This document shows, one piece after another, positions 1-12,429 of a stretch of DNA of 64,000 bases. Position 1 is the stretch's first letter. Every line of letters begins with the position of its first letter. A model generated the notes under the pieces. That model made no database searches. It was not told where the DNA came from and was given only the letters and a program-made list of their open reading frames with translations. Origin of the DNA: Tetmemena sp. SeJ-2015. Lineage: Eukaryota > Ciliophora > Spirotrichea > Sporadotrichida > Oxytrichidae. A program made the position numbers and the translations under genes. Location: the NCBI GenBank assembly GCA_027382625.1, contig JAJKFJ010021954.1, positions 31,343 to 95,342 of the forward strand, read 5' to 3'.

Positions 1-1
1 A

Positions 2-560
2 ATTGCCACAGCTTTTCCTCTAGTAACCCTCTTCTTCCTCTTTGCAATCTTTATTAGAATGATGAAGAGCTTTTTTTATTTTTTAATCCCAGGGAAGTTT
101 GATGTTAATAAGGAGATAGAGATGCATTTTGCAAGACAGAAGAATGATCACTCAATCACTTTTTAATATATAGTTGTTCATTTTAAGTATAATTTGATCC
201 AGCCTCAAGGGACTTAAAGCAAAACGATAAGTGGGTTACTGTCCACCAGGAACAGAATCTTTCATATTTTCTTCGATTTTTATATTGTAACTTACTTTTT
301 GAATCCATCTTACAGCAATAAAGACATAAACTACCTTGGGGAAAACCCTTATTCGAACTATCCTTCACAAAATGGAATTGAAGGAAAGAGGCAGCAAGGC
401 TTGTTAGAGGAAGATTATGAAGCTAACTACAAATAAGACAGCAGACCCATAACAAGAAGAGGAAGTAGCTTCATTAAGGCCAAGGGAAACATCAGAGACG
501 ATCTAGAAGATGATGAACTACTTATAGATGAGTTTAACACAGACTATCACTATATATTTC
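2..560 (+). CDS. partial membrane protein, 3' part of a gene entering from the left
   Basis: Two coding blocks are visible. Positions 2-166 encode a hydrophobic helix (ATAFPLVTLFFLFAIF) followed by a charged segment. Positions about 270-545 encode a hydrophilic acidic/basic tail (for example KGNIRDDLEDDELL) read through TAA as Gln. The AT-rich stretch between them (about 167-270) is probably an IES or intron, though I could not fix its pointers. One membrane helix then a cytosolic-looking tail suggests the C-terminal end of a multi-pass membrane protein. The helix loosely recalls anoctamin-type segments, but this is not enough to name a family. The 5' part lies outside the window. Confidence 0.5.
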
Positions 561-820
561 ATCTATTAACTTTTAAAAGGATTTTAAATCACAAAGCCAA
601 ATGAAAGCAAGCCACTAACTTTTAATAGAGAGTTTCCAACTCTAATAAGTAATAGTAGAGCAAATATTTATTTTCTTTACTTTTAAATATCACCATATAT
701 TTTTAACACAAGAGAGAGATTTAAAGTGAATTGAAGAGAGAGGAAATAGTAAACCAAATTTAGATATCATTTATAGTTACCATATTAGGGGAAATTTAAT
801 GTAATATATTAATAACGAAA
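561..820. other. AT-rich intergenic stretch
   Basis: No frame with protein-like composition was found on either strand between the tail of the left-edge gene and the TGA (821-823, minus strand) of the next one. It probably holds the two convergent 3' ends. Confidence 0.4.
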
Positions 821-3800
821 TCATAAGTTTGCATAGCGACTGTCCTTTAAGTATTAAGCTATTTGGTGATATTGATTTGCGGTGTTAGAATTTTTAGTCG
901 AGTAGTTATTTGATCTCACGTCCTCTAAATACAAAACACTTTAAACGTATTGTAATAAGTGGTTCTCTGTTTTGTTGAGGCTTCTTATAGAACTTGACTT
1001 CACTTTTAATTTACCCGTCTAACTAATACTGCTACTACTTTGTTAGCTACCAATCTTTTTATTAAGCAGCTAGTTTCTCTGCTTTAAAGTCATATTCTTG
1101 GCTAGTGGTTGCATATTGTCAGAAGGAGCTGGGTGAAAGGTGCTCTTGTCAGTATACTTAGCCAGTATCTTCTGCAGGTCTGGTGGATAAGCCTACTTCA
1201 AACTCTCTGTGACAGGGTCGCTAAATCGTTTATTCCTCTGCTGATTAAAATTCAATATACATGAAATTTAAAGAGAAACTTTCTGATTCAAGGAGTCCAA
1301 ATACTTGTTCTTCAAAATGAGATTCAGGTTTAGTCTTTGCATTCGCTGACTAACTCCCTCATTCAACTAGTCTACAATTATCGAACTTCTTCTCTCAAAC
1401 AAATAAATACTTAAGCATATAGTTTAAGCTCTTTTAGAAGTCCAAAGATAATCCACGATTCGTATTCTATTAAACTTGGATAGTTCTTGCTCTCTGGCTT
1501 TTGCTTGTGAGGGAGTTATTCAATCTTTCGTTAAGTATTTCATAAGTATAAAAATAAGACTGAATCACTAGTCTAAAATATTTCATCTAAATCGTTCAGC
1601 TACTCATTATGAGCAAATCAAAATAGCTCTTCGTTAATTTAAGATAAGCATAGGAGTGTTTTATTCCTTGACTCATGCCAAGATAATCTTCCTTGTTTTC
1701 TACTTCTTCTCTGCCTACCAGCATCTTAACTTTAATAGTTTTGGCCCTCCTTTTCTTTGTAAAAGAAGCATTTACTAACTTCTAATTAGTTTCTTATTTT
1801 TCTTATATTACATTTAATTCTAATTAAATTTCTGAGGACTCAAAGCTCTTCAGAATATCATCTCTTCCCTCTCTATCACTTTTAATTCTCTATAGACCTT
1901 CATTTCTACTAGACATAGTCTTTTAGAAGCAGTTACAGAGTCTTTTCTTTGCCGCTATGTCGCAAGTAAGAGGGAGCTCTACTATTTTAGTTGGGAGGTG
2001 TAGGTCCTCATCGTAATACTGCTTGAAGTACTTCTTTAGGTTTCTCTCTTTTTCTTCGTCAGAGAAGGTGAATGTCTGGTTCTATCCAAACACACCCCTC
2101 TCATACTTTTCATAGAAGTCGGCGAAGAAATTAAAAACTGCCTTCTTCTTAAATAATGACAAGGATATCTACTTAATAAGATGTTTAAGATTAGCTTACT
2201 TCCTTAATTTTCTGAGTTGTAAGCCATTCATCATCTCTAATTTAGCCTTTTAATTCGTCCTTAGCGTTGATACCGTGCAATATCAGCCTTCTTGAGAATT
2301 TCCGTTGTTTCTTTCTAAACTTGTCGATTCTTATTATATTAGAAATAAAGTAAGAATTCTTTATGAGAGTTCTTGCCATGGATCATGATTATGAATGGAG
2401 AGTGGATCTCTCAAATAACTAATCTGCTGTTTTATTAAGCAATGATCGCACTATCTCACTCTAGTTTTAGCCATCATCGACTCTCCATTCATCGATTCTT
2501 CCTCTTCCTCTTGGTTCTCTTCAGGATGAGCAAAGTACCTCTCGAGATCAGTGCCATCGATATGGACTCATATTTGCTAATTGATTTTCCAAGACCTATT
2601 TAAGTGAATTATAATTTTTATAAGAAAATATAAACCTGTTGATACCGCGTTTACTTGATCACCGTTTCCATCTATCTTTTGATCTTCTTAATTTAACATT
2701 TCAGATCCCACAAGAGTGGTCTTGGAATAAGTGTGTGGATTCTTAATAAAATTGGCTAATAAAAAATATACCTATCTCTTTTAGTTGCCTTCCTTGACCA
2801 TAAAACTAAGGGGAATCTTCCCTTTCAGTCTATCAAATCTAAACCAATCTATCATATTTAAAAATCTAAACTCACTATTGCCAGTATCCTAAGTTTTATG
2901 AAGGGGAGAGTAATTCTCTTCTACGATTTGCGAATTAAATTTATTCTACTCTCTAAAGTAAGCCCTTCTAAATCCATGAGGAATGGGTTGAGTGACATTT
3001 GATTGATTCCTTTATGGAGCTTTTCTCTCCCTCTCTAAGGGAATAACATTCAGTGTAGTAAGGTTAGTCATTCCACCTCTGCTCACTCTACCTTCATTAA
3101 ACCTCTTCAAACCAGGGGAATCAGGGCTATTGCTTCTTCTAAGTAACTTGCCACTTGAGTTTTTCCCAGAACTGTGTAAGGGTGAGACAGACCTCTTCTT
3201 TCTTTTCTTTGCAAGCTTAAAATTAACCTGCTTCTTGAATTCTTAGATCTCCTTTACTAGGAGTTGCTTGTACTCCTCCATTAAAGCCGCTCTCTGTTTT
3301 TACAGGAGCACTTTTCTAAATGGACTTTTTAATTTTCCCTAAGTTGGAACGGCCTTTTAATAGACTAGATATCTAAACTCATCCGTCTGCTTTTAAAATC
3401 TATCAATCTTGGTTAAAGGGAAAGAGTTCTTGCGCTTAATTAACCTGAAGTAAATAATATAGAAAGCTATGAAATAAGAGAATAGCAATATAAAATGAAT
3501 GAAGTTATTTTAAGGAACAGGATCTGGCCTTAGTTAATGCCTACTCTTTTCTAGCTTAAGTTAGTAGTTTGTTTTGAGTTTTAGAGTTCGTTTGAGTTCT
3601 CTGAGTTTACCTGATTTGGATCGTCTTCGTCTATTTCATCTTCTATTCCTAAAGCCTAATCCTCTAGATATTTATAGGTTACTAGGACTTCAAAAGACCT
3701 AGCTCTGGCTCTGAGTATTTTCATTTTTGCATCTATGTTTCTAGTTTCGTTCACTACAAAGAGGATTAGTGATAAAAAGAGGAAAATAAAAGACTTTATA

Positions 3801-4060
3801 TATCATATTGTTGTCAACTAACTTACATAGCCTCATGATGTTCGAGCTGTCGATTATTTTCTAAGCTTTAGTATTTCTGATTTCCTTTTCAAATTGCTTT
3901 TCATATTGAAAGAAAAAGGATGATTGCTAGATGCGATCAAGAATACTTTGCACTTTTTTCACCAAATTGGCCACTCTATTTTTTGAATCTATCTTTATAA
4001 TATTTAAACTTTTCCTAATTAATGTGCACAAAAAATTACATTCTTAAAATAAATTAAGTA
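821..4060 (-). CDS. uncharacterised basic/coiled-coil protein
   Basis: I do not recognise the family. Coding blocks follow one another on the minus strand from about 4060 to a TGA at 821-823. The N-terminal part has a helical charged segment (LVKKVQSILDRIQQS near 3960) and an acidic segment (DEIDEDDPNQ near 3620). Next comes a Lys/Arg/Ser-rich middle with coiled-coil character (MEEYKQLLVKEIQEFKKQ near 3260; KKRKKRSVSP near 3190). Then follow acidic (HPEENQEEEEES near 2500), aromatic (FFADFYEKYERGVFG near 2100) and Gln/Ser-rich C-terminal segments. Many Gln are TAA/TAG. Several frame changes between blocks imply multiple IESs or introns, so the start is not fixed. Composition suggests a cytosolic or nuclear scaffold; the function is unknown. 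Confidence 0.5.
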
Positions 4061-4217
4061 GAATACTTCTTACAATTTATTTAGAAATTATTATATATGA
4101 GCCTTGATATCTTCATCACAAAAGCTGCATTATCCGAGGTAGTAAAAACTCTTAGCTATCAATTTAATTCCATACTTAAGTATGCTGCATTTATTGGTCT
4201 TAAATAGATTCACTTGC

Positions 4218-5110
4218 TCATTCTTCATCATCACCGCCACCTTGGCCACCCCTACCTGCAACTTTAACCCTGCATTCTGTTTTATAGTGACCATTCTTTC
4301 CGCATTTAAAGCACTTTACCCATTTCTTCTTGCGTTAGTAAGGTCTGAAGTCTCCTGGATGAGGCTGGTTGTAAAATTAGCCAGGCACTTAGATACTTGA
4401 CAAAAGCTCCATATTGTCTAAGTTCTTAATGTTAGTGATAGTCTTAGGAGGTCCATTGTACTACTACTAATGATGCCCATTACCAGATTATTGCATGGAG
4501 GAAGAGTGTTAAGTTGTGCTGCCCTCTTAATGGCTGTGAATTTGCTAAGTTGTTGTCTCTTTACCTCCGTGGCCTGCAGAACTTATAAGTGGCTAGTTTG
4601 ATTGCATCATTGACATCTACGCCATTTCTTGCATTTGTTAAGCCTTTAGTTCCCTCTTCTTATTGAAATATTCTTTCTGCTACTGCAAATATGCTTGGTA
4701 ATCTTGCTTGCGCTGCTCTCTAAACTATTTCAGCTTCTATGGATTAGGATTAGTGCATATGACTGACCAGTGACCTTTCTAGCCACATTTATAACAAGCA
4801 TCGTCCTCTGAAGCCATGTTGCGGACTATTCCACGCTTGAACGAGTTCATTCAAAGTAGACTGAAAAGTTGGTCGGTTCACATTCACCCAGGCCATAGTG
4901 ACTTTGAGCTCACAATCATCAATGACTATCCTATCCATCTCTTGAATAGCTTCTTAGGCCCCTTCAACTTCCTTGTACTCAATGATAGAATACTCTGGCT
5001 TGCGTCTTTCGAACATGATTATTTCTCCAAAGCGGTTGAAAGTAGGATCTTAGCTCATCATCAGTAGTCTCTGGATTTATGTTGCCTATGTATACCTTCT
5101 TATTTGGCTG
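4218..5110 (-). CDS. RNA-binding protein with RRM and two CCHC zinc knuckles
   Basis: From N- to C-terminus the minus strand shows an RRM with RNP2-like KVYIGNINPETTDDELRSYF (about 5110-5050) and the rest of the fold to about 4880. A zinc knuckle CYKCGQKGHWSVIC follows near 4790, then a Gln/Ser/His-rich linker with many TAA/TAG codons, a second knuckle CFKCGKNGHYKTEC near 4290, and a Gly-rich acidic tail ending in DDEE and TGA (4218-4220). This order resembles plant RZ-1 and SRSF7-type RNA-binding proteins, so a role in mRNA processing is inferred. Upstream sequence (to about 5300) may encode more. The RRM is broken by two small frame shifts, near 5052 and near 4855. The second lies at a tandem TGAATGAA and removing one TGAA restores the frame. 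Confidence 0.7.
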
Positions 5111-5480
5111 TCTCTTTTCTTTCACAATAATCTACCTCACTATATTAGATACTGGCTCTTTGAGCTCTGCATTCTTCATCATGATCTTTTATCTTAAATT
5201 AGTGCACTATCTTATGGTTCCGTGGTCACAGAAAGTATGCTTTCAAAATATAAAACTATGAGCATAATACTCAGGCTAACTTAAAGAAGATGAGATTCAA
5301 AGTTTAACTTTAATTTTGTACATAAAATATTTTGCTTTAATCCAATTAAGTACTAAAAAACTTAACATCTAAATTACATTAAAACATTAGATTAGTGAGG
5401 ATTAATCTCAGATTGAATCTTTAAAATTATATTCGAATCTACGTTGGTAAGTTAGTCTTGAATTTAAAAACGAAAATTGT

Positions 5481-7637
5481 TCAGTGATTTGCACTACTTC
5501 TTGTGAAATAACTCTCAAAGACGTCAATATGAGCATCCCCATAGGGTCCCTTCCATTTGACAGTCTTCTCGTTTTTCTTAATGATGAGGTTGTTGAATAT
5601 AATGAGGAACCCATTTCTCCTCAACAAGTCTGGAATGTGATAGTGATCAAGAAGCACCTCAGGCTTTCCAGTTTTCTTCTTTGGCAAGTTGGTCTTCTGT
5701 TCCTCTGAGAGCTCCCAATACTGCTAGTTGAGTGTGAGGAAAACTCCAGTCTCCCTTATAAGTGAGGGATTATAAGCTGTGACCTTTATACCGAGATAAG
5801 TATTTGCATCATAACCAAGTAGCTAGATAGTAAGTGGCATTTTCTCGCCATTAATGTCAAGAAGTTTACGATTATGCATGATGCATTCTATCTTTTTCAT
5901 GGAGATGTTTACCTCCTCTTCATAGTCAGAGTCTTCCAAGTCACCTTTATTTAACTCCATAGTTGGCATGTGCAGGAAGTTCATACTTAGGTAATATGCT
6001 GCCATCATTATATGTTACGACCTGTCTACAGCAGGAGGAATCACTAAATCACCATCAGACTTTTTAGCACTCTAATCTGACCTCATAGGATTCAAATTTC
6101 CTAAAGGTACTCCAAAGATACCCTAAAAGCTAATTAAATTTGTAATTAGCTTACCCAAATCTAATTATAGTCCACTTGTAGTTTCCTCTCTACCTCTTGA
6201 ATACAGTGCTTCTTTATTCTCAGCTGGTAAAGAGTTCTGCAAATGACTTCGAACTATTGATTCTTTGGATCGTCCTTAACACACCATAACTCGTTATATT
6301 GACCCTCTTCTTTTACTCTCAGCTGATAGATCAAGCCTGTTCTCTCATAAACGACCTAAATTTTATAAGCATTGAGTTAACTACTTACATAAGGGAATTG
6401 AACTTGGTTTCCAAATTCATTAAAGAGGTAGCTTTCAAAGGCTCTAAGCGCTGCTTCCATTTCATTGATGAATTTAGCATCAACAGCTTTCAAAGAATTG
6501 AGTTTTACTTCTCCCTCTCTCAAAGGCACAACTTTTCCATCTCGCTTAAATTCAGCTGGATCAATCACTTAGAAGAATTTCTCAAAGCTTTAAAAACATA
6601 TCGAGTACTTTATTATATATATAGCTTGATTCATCGAACCACAGATCCAAATACAGTGAATTAGCACTCTCCCTGAAATTAGGTAAAGATACTCTTATAC
6701 TACTTACTGATCAAGAGAAGTAATAGCTAGTCTAAGGTAGCGATCATGCGTATAATGTAAGCTGACGTTACAAAGATTATTTAGCATGACTTAGAATAAT
6801 TAAAATTTTCTAAAGATGAAAAATAATGAGTGACTATTTGAGTAGACTAAGCAAGGAGACCTTGAGATCTTCCCCAAATCTCTATGAATCTTTCATTTGA
6901 ACTTCCACCAGATGGAGCAGCTGCGTTATTGTTAGAATCTAGAAAGTTTAACTTTTAAGTAAAAGTTACCTGGTGTATAATTTTCATCTCCTTTGTTGTC
7001 CGAAGTAGTTAACAAGAAGGGGAAAATAAAGTACTTGCAGATGTCTGTGAAAGTTCGAATATTCTTGATTGGAATAGTAGGTGGCAGCACATCCTTTACT
7101 ATGATTTAAAATGTTAATGCCACTCATATATTTCTTGATAAGGTTAAGAATACTACGCATCTCAAAGAAGATTAGCTCCTCATCCATGACCTAGATCCTT
7201 GAGTCCTCGCAAAGTCCATGCATCTTGAAGATTGGCTTTCCATCTTTACCTAAGCAGCCTTCGCAGTACATTTTATAATAGACCCCATCACAGTTTATCA
7301 CTTAGGATACTATTTTTGGAGTCTTAAACTATGCTCCAACGATTTCATTCGTCAAAATTACACTCGCATCGTAAAGTTTGATATCCTCCTCAATTATCTC
7401 GTTAAGTTATAGTATGAATTAAATAAACACTTGGTAAAATAGAAAGTTGTTCCATAGTAAAAGTCTAAGCAGCGGATTGTCCATTATCACCGTTCTTAGT
7501 AGACTCTTTTATACTTGACTTAATGCTATAAACACTTATGACTTCACAATAAAGTTGCATAGGATAAAAGTCTATGCAGCGATCCATATCCGTTCTAATA
7601 TACTTATTTAATGGACCTTCAGACATCTGATATTCCA
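5481..7637 (-). CDS. unrecognised protein; C-terminal half of a gene or a separate gene
   Basis: Family not recognised. Minus-strand blocks include a Cys-bearing segment (YYKMYCEGCLGKDGKPIF near 7270), a helical stretch (EMRSILNLIKKYMSG near 7150), an Asn/Gly linker, a helical block near 6850, a charged block (FKRDGKVVPLREGEVK near 6540) and NELWCVKDDPKNQQF near 6280. The C-terminal part (GPYGDAHIDVFESYF) ends in TGA at 5481-5483. One reading frame stays open from the end of the coiled-coil gene upstream across 7690-6985, so the two may be a single gene of about 5.7 kb. An alternative start is ATG at 7638. A diverged direct duplication lies at 7443-7615. IESs are likely near 6970, 6700 and 6130. 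Confidence 0.45.
7443..7615 (-). repeat. diverged direct duplication of about 70-80 bp
   Basis: Unit A (about 7443-7520) and unit B (about 7551-7615) align. Shared parts include AAAGTTG, CATAG, TAAAAGTCTA and GCAGC, then CGTTCT, with small indels. It lies inside coding sequence of the minus-strand gene. Confidence 0.7.
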
Positions 7638-10600
7638 TTAAAACAATTAATTCCTTTTATTATCTATTAATGGATTAGGAGTCTCAGCAGAAGATATTGC
7701 TTTCAATTCCTCGACTTTAGCCTTAGATCCTCCAAAAGAAGAAGCCATTCCTATGCCAGGACCTTATGGCTTAATTTGTTAAACAACTTCTGTAATTGGC
7801 TATTCTGACTTTTATATCTAAGCAGGATTTTAAGCCGTTGCAACTGGAAATTAAGTAAAGCTGGGATTTTAGGAAGGAGTCTAACCAATCACCTAACTAC
7901 TCAAATTGCTATTGACTGCTGATGGCTATGTAGATACTGGATTATCTCCTTATTTCCTCACATCTTTAATCAATTTAGAAGAAGACTGAAGCCTTTGGAG
8001 GGTTTTCTTGTGATCTTCACCTATATCTTCAGGCTTTGCAAGGATATTGTTGTTATTCACAAAAATAAAGGCAGTTTAAAATACTGAACTCTTCATGAGA
8101 GATTGTTTTAAACTCTTGAAGTCTGCCGCATAAAGGCTGGCACTATGTTGCTAGTAGTGTTTGTTTGGCCTACTCCTGGGTTAGGTCCACCCTACTTAAT
8201 CAACTAAGGTTTGAGTTCTTCCTTTGGTTTCTCCTGAATTTAAACCTTAATGGGAGGATTTTGATGCTGCTGTTGCATTTAGATTTGCTGTTATCTATTC
8301 TTCGTTTCTTCAACTTAAGAGTTGAAGTTGATATCAGCCTTAATGGAAGGTTTCTTTAGGACTTGCTCTTCGATCTGCTTTTACCTTTCTCTCTCTAGTT
8401 TTTCCTCGCTTTCCTTTAACTTTTTTCTCTAGTCTTCGACCTCCTTCTGCTATTTAGCTAGTGATTCCATCTGCTATTCCATTTATCGCTGCTTTTCCTT
8501 CTGTAAATCTAACTATTTCATTAGCTCCTCATATTCCTTATTTTGCTTTTCTTTTTCTTTTTCAAGTTAAAGTCTCTGCTGCTTATCAATTTCTGCTTGC
8601 CTCTACCTCTAGTCTTGCTCTTATTGCAGCTGAAGTTTAAGTCTTTCCTGTTCAAGTACTTTCTCCTCCATTTTCTACTTCTCAAGTTGCCTTAACTTAT
8701 CCTGCTCGATTTTATTTTTCTCATCTGCTAATAAGTTTTTTTCTTAAGCTACTTTGGCTTCGAACTCCTGTTGCTTTCTCTAAAATTCCTCCCACTTAGA
8801 GGCTAACTCACTCTGATTTTGATTGAGAGAGCTGAGCATTTCTTAGAGCTTTTTCTGTGTCTCTACCTCTTGTTGCTTTTACAAGGCTTCTTACTTAGCT
8901 TTGAATTCATCCTCTAGTTGTTTCAAAAGTTCCTCCTTCTTTCTGGACATCTCTTGCTCGAGAGCTTGTGAATTTATCTAAGGTTGCTGAGAAATTGGAG
9001 TAGGATTCGTTTAAGAAGGAGTGGCAGGTGGAAGTTGCTGGTAGTTACTTGTTTGAGAGGAATTCGCTATCTGTCTTAACTGCTAGTGCCCATATGCATC
9101 TATTGAATGTTCGTTGAATCCTGACAGGCCTCCTCCGTAAACAGAGGTGTCTTCATGAGAGTCCTTGACCATTTGCATCAATTCAGTTTTCTTCCTTGAC
9201 TCTTATCGCTGATGTTATTGCTGGGGTGCTGGTATCCCTCCATAGATTGGTTGAGAGTTCTGAGAAGAGTGTGCTGACTCGATCACTGAGCCTGAGGGAT
9301 CTTTTTGTAGTTAGTGCTAGTTGTTAACCGCAGTAATGATCTTTCTATTGTCTCCTTTATTGATGACTTTCATTTACTAAGGTGTCTGATTGGGAAGCAT
9401 CTACGATTAAGCTCTCATTGAATTCACATCGCCTATCATATCGTTTTCCTCTTGGTTCATCAGTTATCCAAAGCCAGCTGATCCTCTAGACATCCCCATG
9501 TTTCTTTAAGCAAAGACAAGAGCATATATATAGACTATGTTTAATCTCATCTACCCACCTGTTGTGTTTTAGTTGCCCATACTCAAACTTCCTTAACCGC
9601 TTCCAATTGAAATATCGTGCTTGATGCTTCTTTGAGGTGAAGGCACTCTATTTTAGGGGGCTCCCATATTCACCGGTGCCTAACTGCCAGTAGGCTTTGT
9701 CATTCTCCTCGAAAATCTCTGAGTGAAGAAGTGATCCTCGCCTAAGTATTTCTTTCCTAGTTTGAAGCCTTGCTCAAATACGGTTTTAGCGTATTGCATG
9801 TTACTCAACTTGGATTATGAAACCCCCATATTAAAGTAGGATATTAGCAGCATTCCTCAAAAATTAAGAAGTGATTATAAATTTACAGCAGCACTTGAAG
9901 CTTATCCAAAAAGGGCTTATCTCTTTTGAGATCAATACCCTACTGCGAGGCTGATTTCATTTCTTGGAAGATTTTAGGCTCGAGAGTCATAATAGAGGCT
10001 TTAGATGCCTTAAGAGCAGCCTAGTAGTTCAATTGTTTAAGCTCTAACAAAAATAGTATAGTATAAAGTAGACATATTTCTTTGTTAACACAGCCAAATT
10101 GTTGTGAGAAATGGCCACTCCAATCAAGTCAGCCAAACTCTAGCCTCCGTTCGAAGAAACGGTAGAAGGAGTTCCAGACTCGTTAGCATTTTACTGCTCT
10201 GCAAGCATTGCTTAGTTCAAATAGTTAAGTGCACTTTGGTCATCATTGTTTCTATAAGTGAAGTTTAATATGATTGTTGTGATAGTGATCAGCTATATCT
10301 TATTTTACCTACTTAAAAGCAGCTCCTGTTCATTTAATTAAACCAAAATTTCTGGTCAAGTAAATTGAATTAAATCTTACTAGCCCATTTTGAGAATTAT
10401 AGAATGTAATAATAGTAATAAGACGTCTTAATCTTGGGTGGATTTTATTTGCTTACTTTTCATAGTAGCAGCTAATATTAGAAAAGAGAGTTGCTCTGAG
10501 ATTGTAAGGCATCTCTTACACCAACCCTTGAGCCTTATCGAGTAAGGTACTGGCTCTTTCCATGTCCCCGCTCACTGTGAACCTACTTGCATGCTCGTTG

Positions 10601-11167
10601 CAAAGTAAGAAGAGATTTCGCTTGGCTGGGAAATCCATAGTCTACAGCTCCTCAGAGATGTACTGAAGGGGGCGGTTAAAAAATCTTAAGACCGAGTCTC
10701 CTGCCTCCATGAATCTTCCCTAAAAATAAATTTAGTTCATTTTCTAAGAAACAGCTAATCCTTAATTTCTGGAAATTAAATGCCTCTGCAAGGAATTAAG
10801 AAGGCATTCGGGTAATATAGAAACAAGAGCAAAGTGGTTTTAGATTTGTCTTGCAAAAAATAAAAAATGGCTTATAAAGTGATAATTAAGAAAGATTCTC
10901 TAAACGAAATTATTGAGAAGGTAGTCTCCACATTCTTTGGAAAGGTTAAGGTGAGTAACCTACCTGCTACTTAAAGAAGTTATTAAGCTCTGTTACGTGC
11001 TTATGGCAACAGATCTTATCTGAGCTGAGTGGGTGATAGTGCTTTTGGCTCTGAGCTAGACCCATAGAGGAGTAATTTTGGGGATTTATTCCTTGCAGCT
11101 AGTTCTATGTTGAGGAGTTCATATTGACTCCGGCTCCTCCTGTCGAATAGTAATTATGAGTTGACAT
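7638..11167 (-). CDS. large Gln-rich coiled-coil protein with helical (TPR-like) N-terminus
   Basis: ATG at 11165-11167 opens a Ser/Asn/Gln-rich N-terminus (MSTHNYYSTGGAGVNMNSS). Helical repeats resembling TPRs follow (RASTLLDKAQGLVQEMPYNL near 10540; LRATLFSNISCYYEK near 10480). After an intron (9504-9554) comes a Gln-rich linker, then a long Lys/Glu/Gln coiled coil (about 8930-8370, heptad-like, e.g. KEKEKQNKEYEELMKQL). A 56-nt IES with AACAAT pointers interrupts the C-terminal tail (8046-8107). Removing it joins frames smoothly. Dozens of Gln are TAA/TAG. The arrangement suggests a cytoskeletal or ciliary scaffold, by inference only. The 3' end is uncertain because the frame runs on into the neighbouring block. 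Confidence 0.6.
8046..8107 (-). other. IES (56 nt) with AACAAT pointers
   Basis: Direct repeats ATTGTT on the + strand (AACAAT in the gene) lie at 8046-8051 and 8102-8107. The insert between carries an in-frame TGA and has no GT..AG ends. Excision of 56 nt joins ...VQNN to ILAKPEDIGED... in one frame. Confidence 0.75.
9504..9554 (-). other. spliceosomal intron (51 nt)
   Basis: On the minus strand the segment begins GTAGATGAG and ends CTTAAAG. Splicing joins NQNTTGG to NMGMSRGSAG in frame, whereas no flanking repeat would do so. It shows that introns and IESs occur in the same gene. Confidence 0.7.
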
Positions 11168-11335
11168 GTCAGAATGAAATTAATCGATTTAATTTTATAA
11201 ATTATAAATGGCTTACTCTATGAAGCACTTTCAAACATTAATCTAAAATGCATCCACATTTTTACTGAAAGTTGTGCTAGTGACTTTTTGAAGTTAACGA
11301 TAATTGAATTCAAAATAATTGATTTAAAATTTGAA

Positions 11336-12424
11336 ATGAATCGCAGTAGCAGCAGTAGTAGCAGTTCAATCGGCACGTTTCCTAAATAACTGTAGCTTCA
11401 GAACTCCTCCTCATATTTGCCTTATTAGCAAAACGAGATGAGTTTTCTGCCTGATGTGAATCTGAAAGACTTACAAGGCTTTGAAATCGCTTCACACGAC
11501 ATAGATAACAACTAGGTTTATGAAGTACTGAGAAGAAAGAGTGAATCGGAGTGAGCTCTTGAGAGTCTGGAGGAGAATGCTGCATTTTACTTGAGCAAAG
11601 AAAATTAGGATCTTTATGAAAGCGTAGACCAAGAATTGGTAGCTGCTCATTTGAGATTCTTAAGCCCTTTGTTTAAAACTCATGTCATTTAGTTTATATT
11701 TGGACAGGCTCAGGTTGATCCAGGAGTGTAGATAGAGCTTGACATAGCAAAGTTATGGAGCATTTATTGGCTAATAGGAAGACAACTCACTAAACTAAAA
11801 TCTGCAAGACTTTCATCTTTAAAATGAAAGTTACCACAACAAAGGTGCTTAATTTCAATAAGACTACAATCAAAGGGAGCGAGCTAATCTATCTTTGTAC
11901 CCTCAAATATCAGTGTAGCATGAAGATGAGTAGTTTATTTAGAATTTTATAGTAGTAGAATTCAAAGTCCTAAGTCAATAGAGATCATAAATATATCTTC
12001 AACAGAGTCTAGTAAGTAGGTTTGCAGGACTCCATCAGAAATGCAAGCTCTAATCGGTAAGATGCGAAAGACATCAACTCAAAGCATAATGGTTTCAAGT
12101 CTGCTCTATTTCTCACCCCTCCTAAAATCAACTAGGATTCTCTCTAAAGCATTTTTTAAATGTAATAGGTTATTATCATATGAAATAAGCACTCCTTCAC
12201 CTTTGATGGGAGAGATGATCATTAGCCGAATCTAGAGTCTACTTTAAAATTCTCAAAAGAAGGAAAACAGCATCAGCAAGTCAAAAGCTGTTCTTCTTAA
12301 TCGGATTGAAGAAGCTAACCAAGAAATGAAGCAAGGCTAAACGAGAGAAAGATCTCAATAAAACTAAATGCACTTCTACTATCAAAAGGAGCACTTAGCT
12401 GCTATGAATTTATTATTATAGTGA
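11336..12424 (+). CDS. unrecognised Ser/Gln-rich protein
   Basis: ATG at 11336 begins a poly-Ser N-terminus (MNRSSSSSSSSIGTFPKQ) and reads for 72 codons to an in-frame TGA at 11552-11554. The same frame then continues with strongly protein-like sequence (ALESLEENAAFYLSKENQ; VAAHLRFLSPLFKTHVIQF). Later blocks are Lys/Ser/Asn-rich and end HLAAMNLLLQ with TGA at 12422-12424. At least one frame change occurs near 11820-12080. No known domain was recognised. The internal TGA may mark an IES I could not delimit, a sequencing error, or a true stop with a second gene behind it. Confidence 0.45.
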
Positions 12425-12429
12425 GAATT

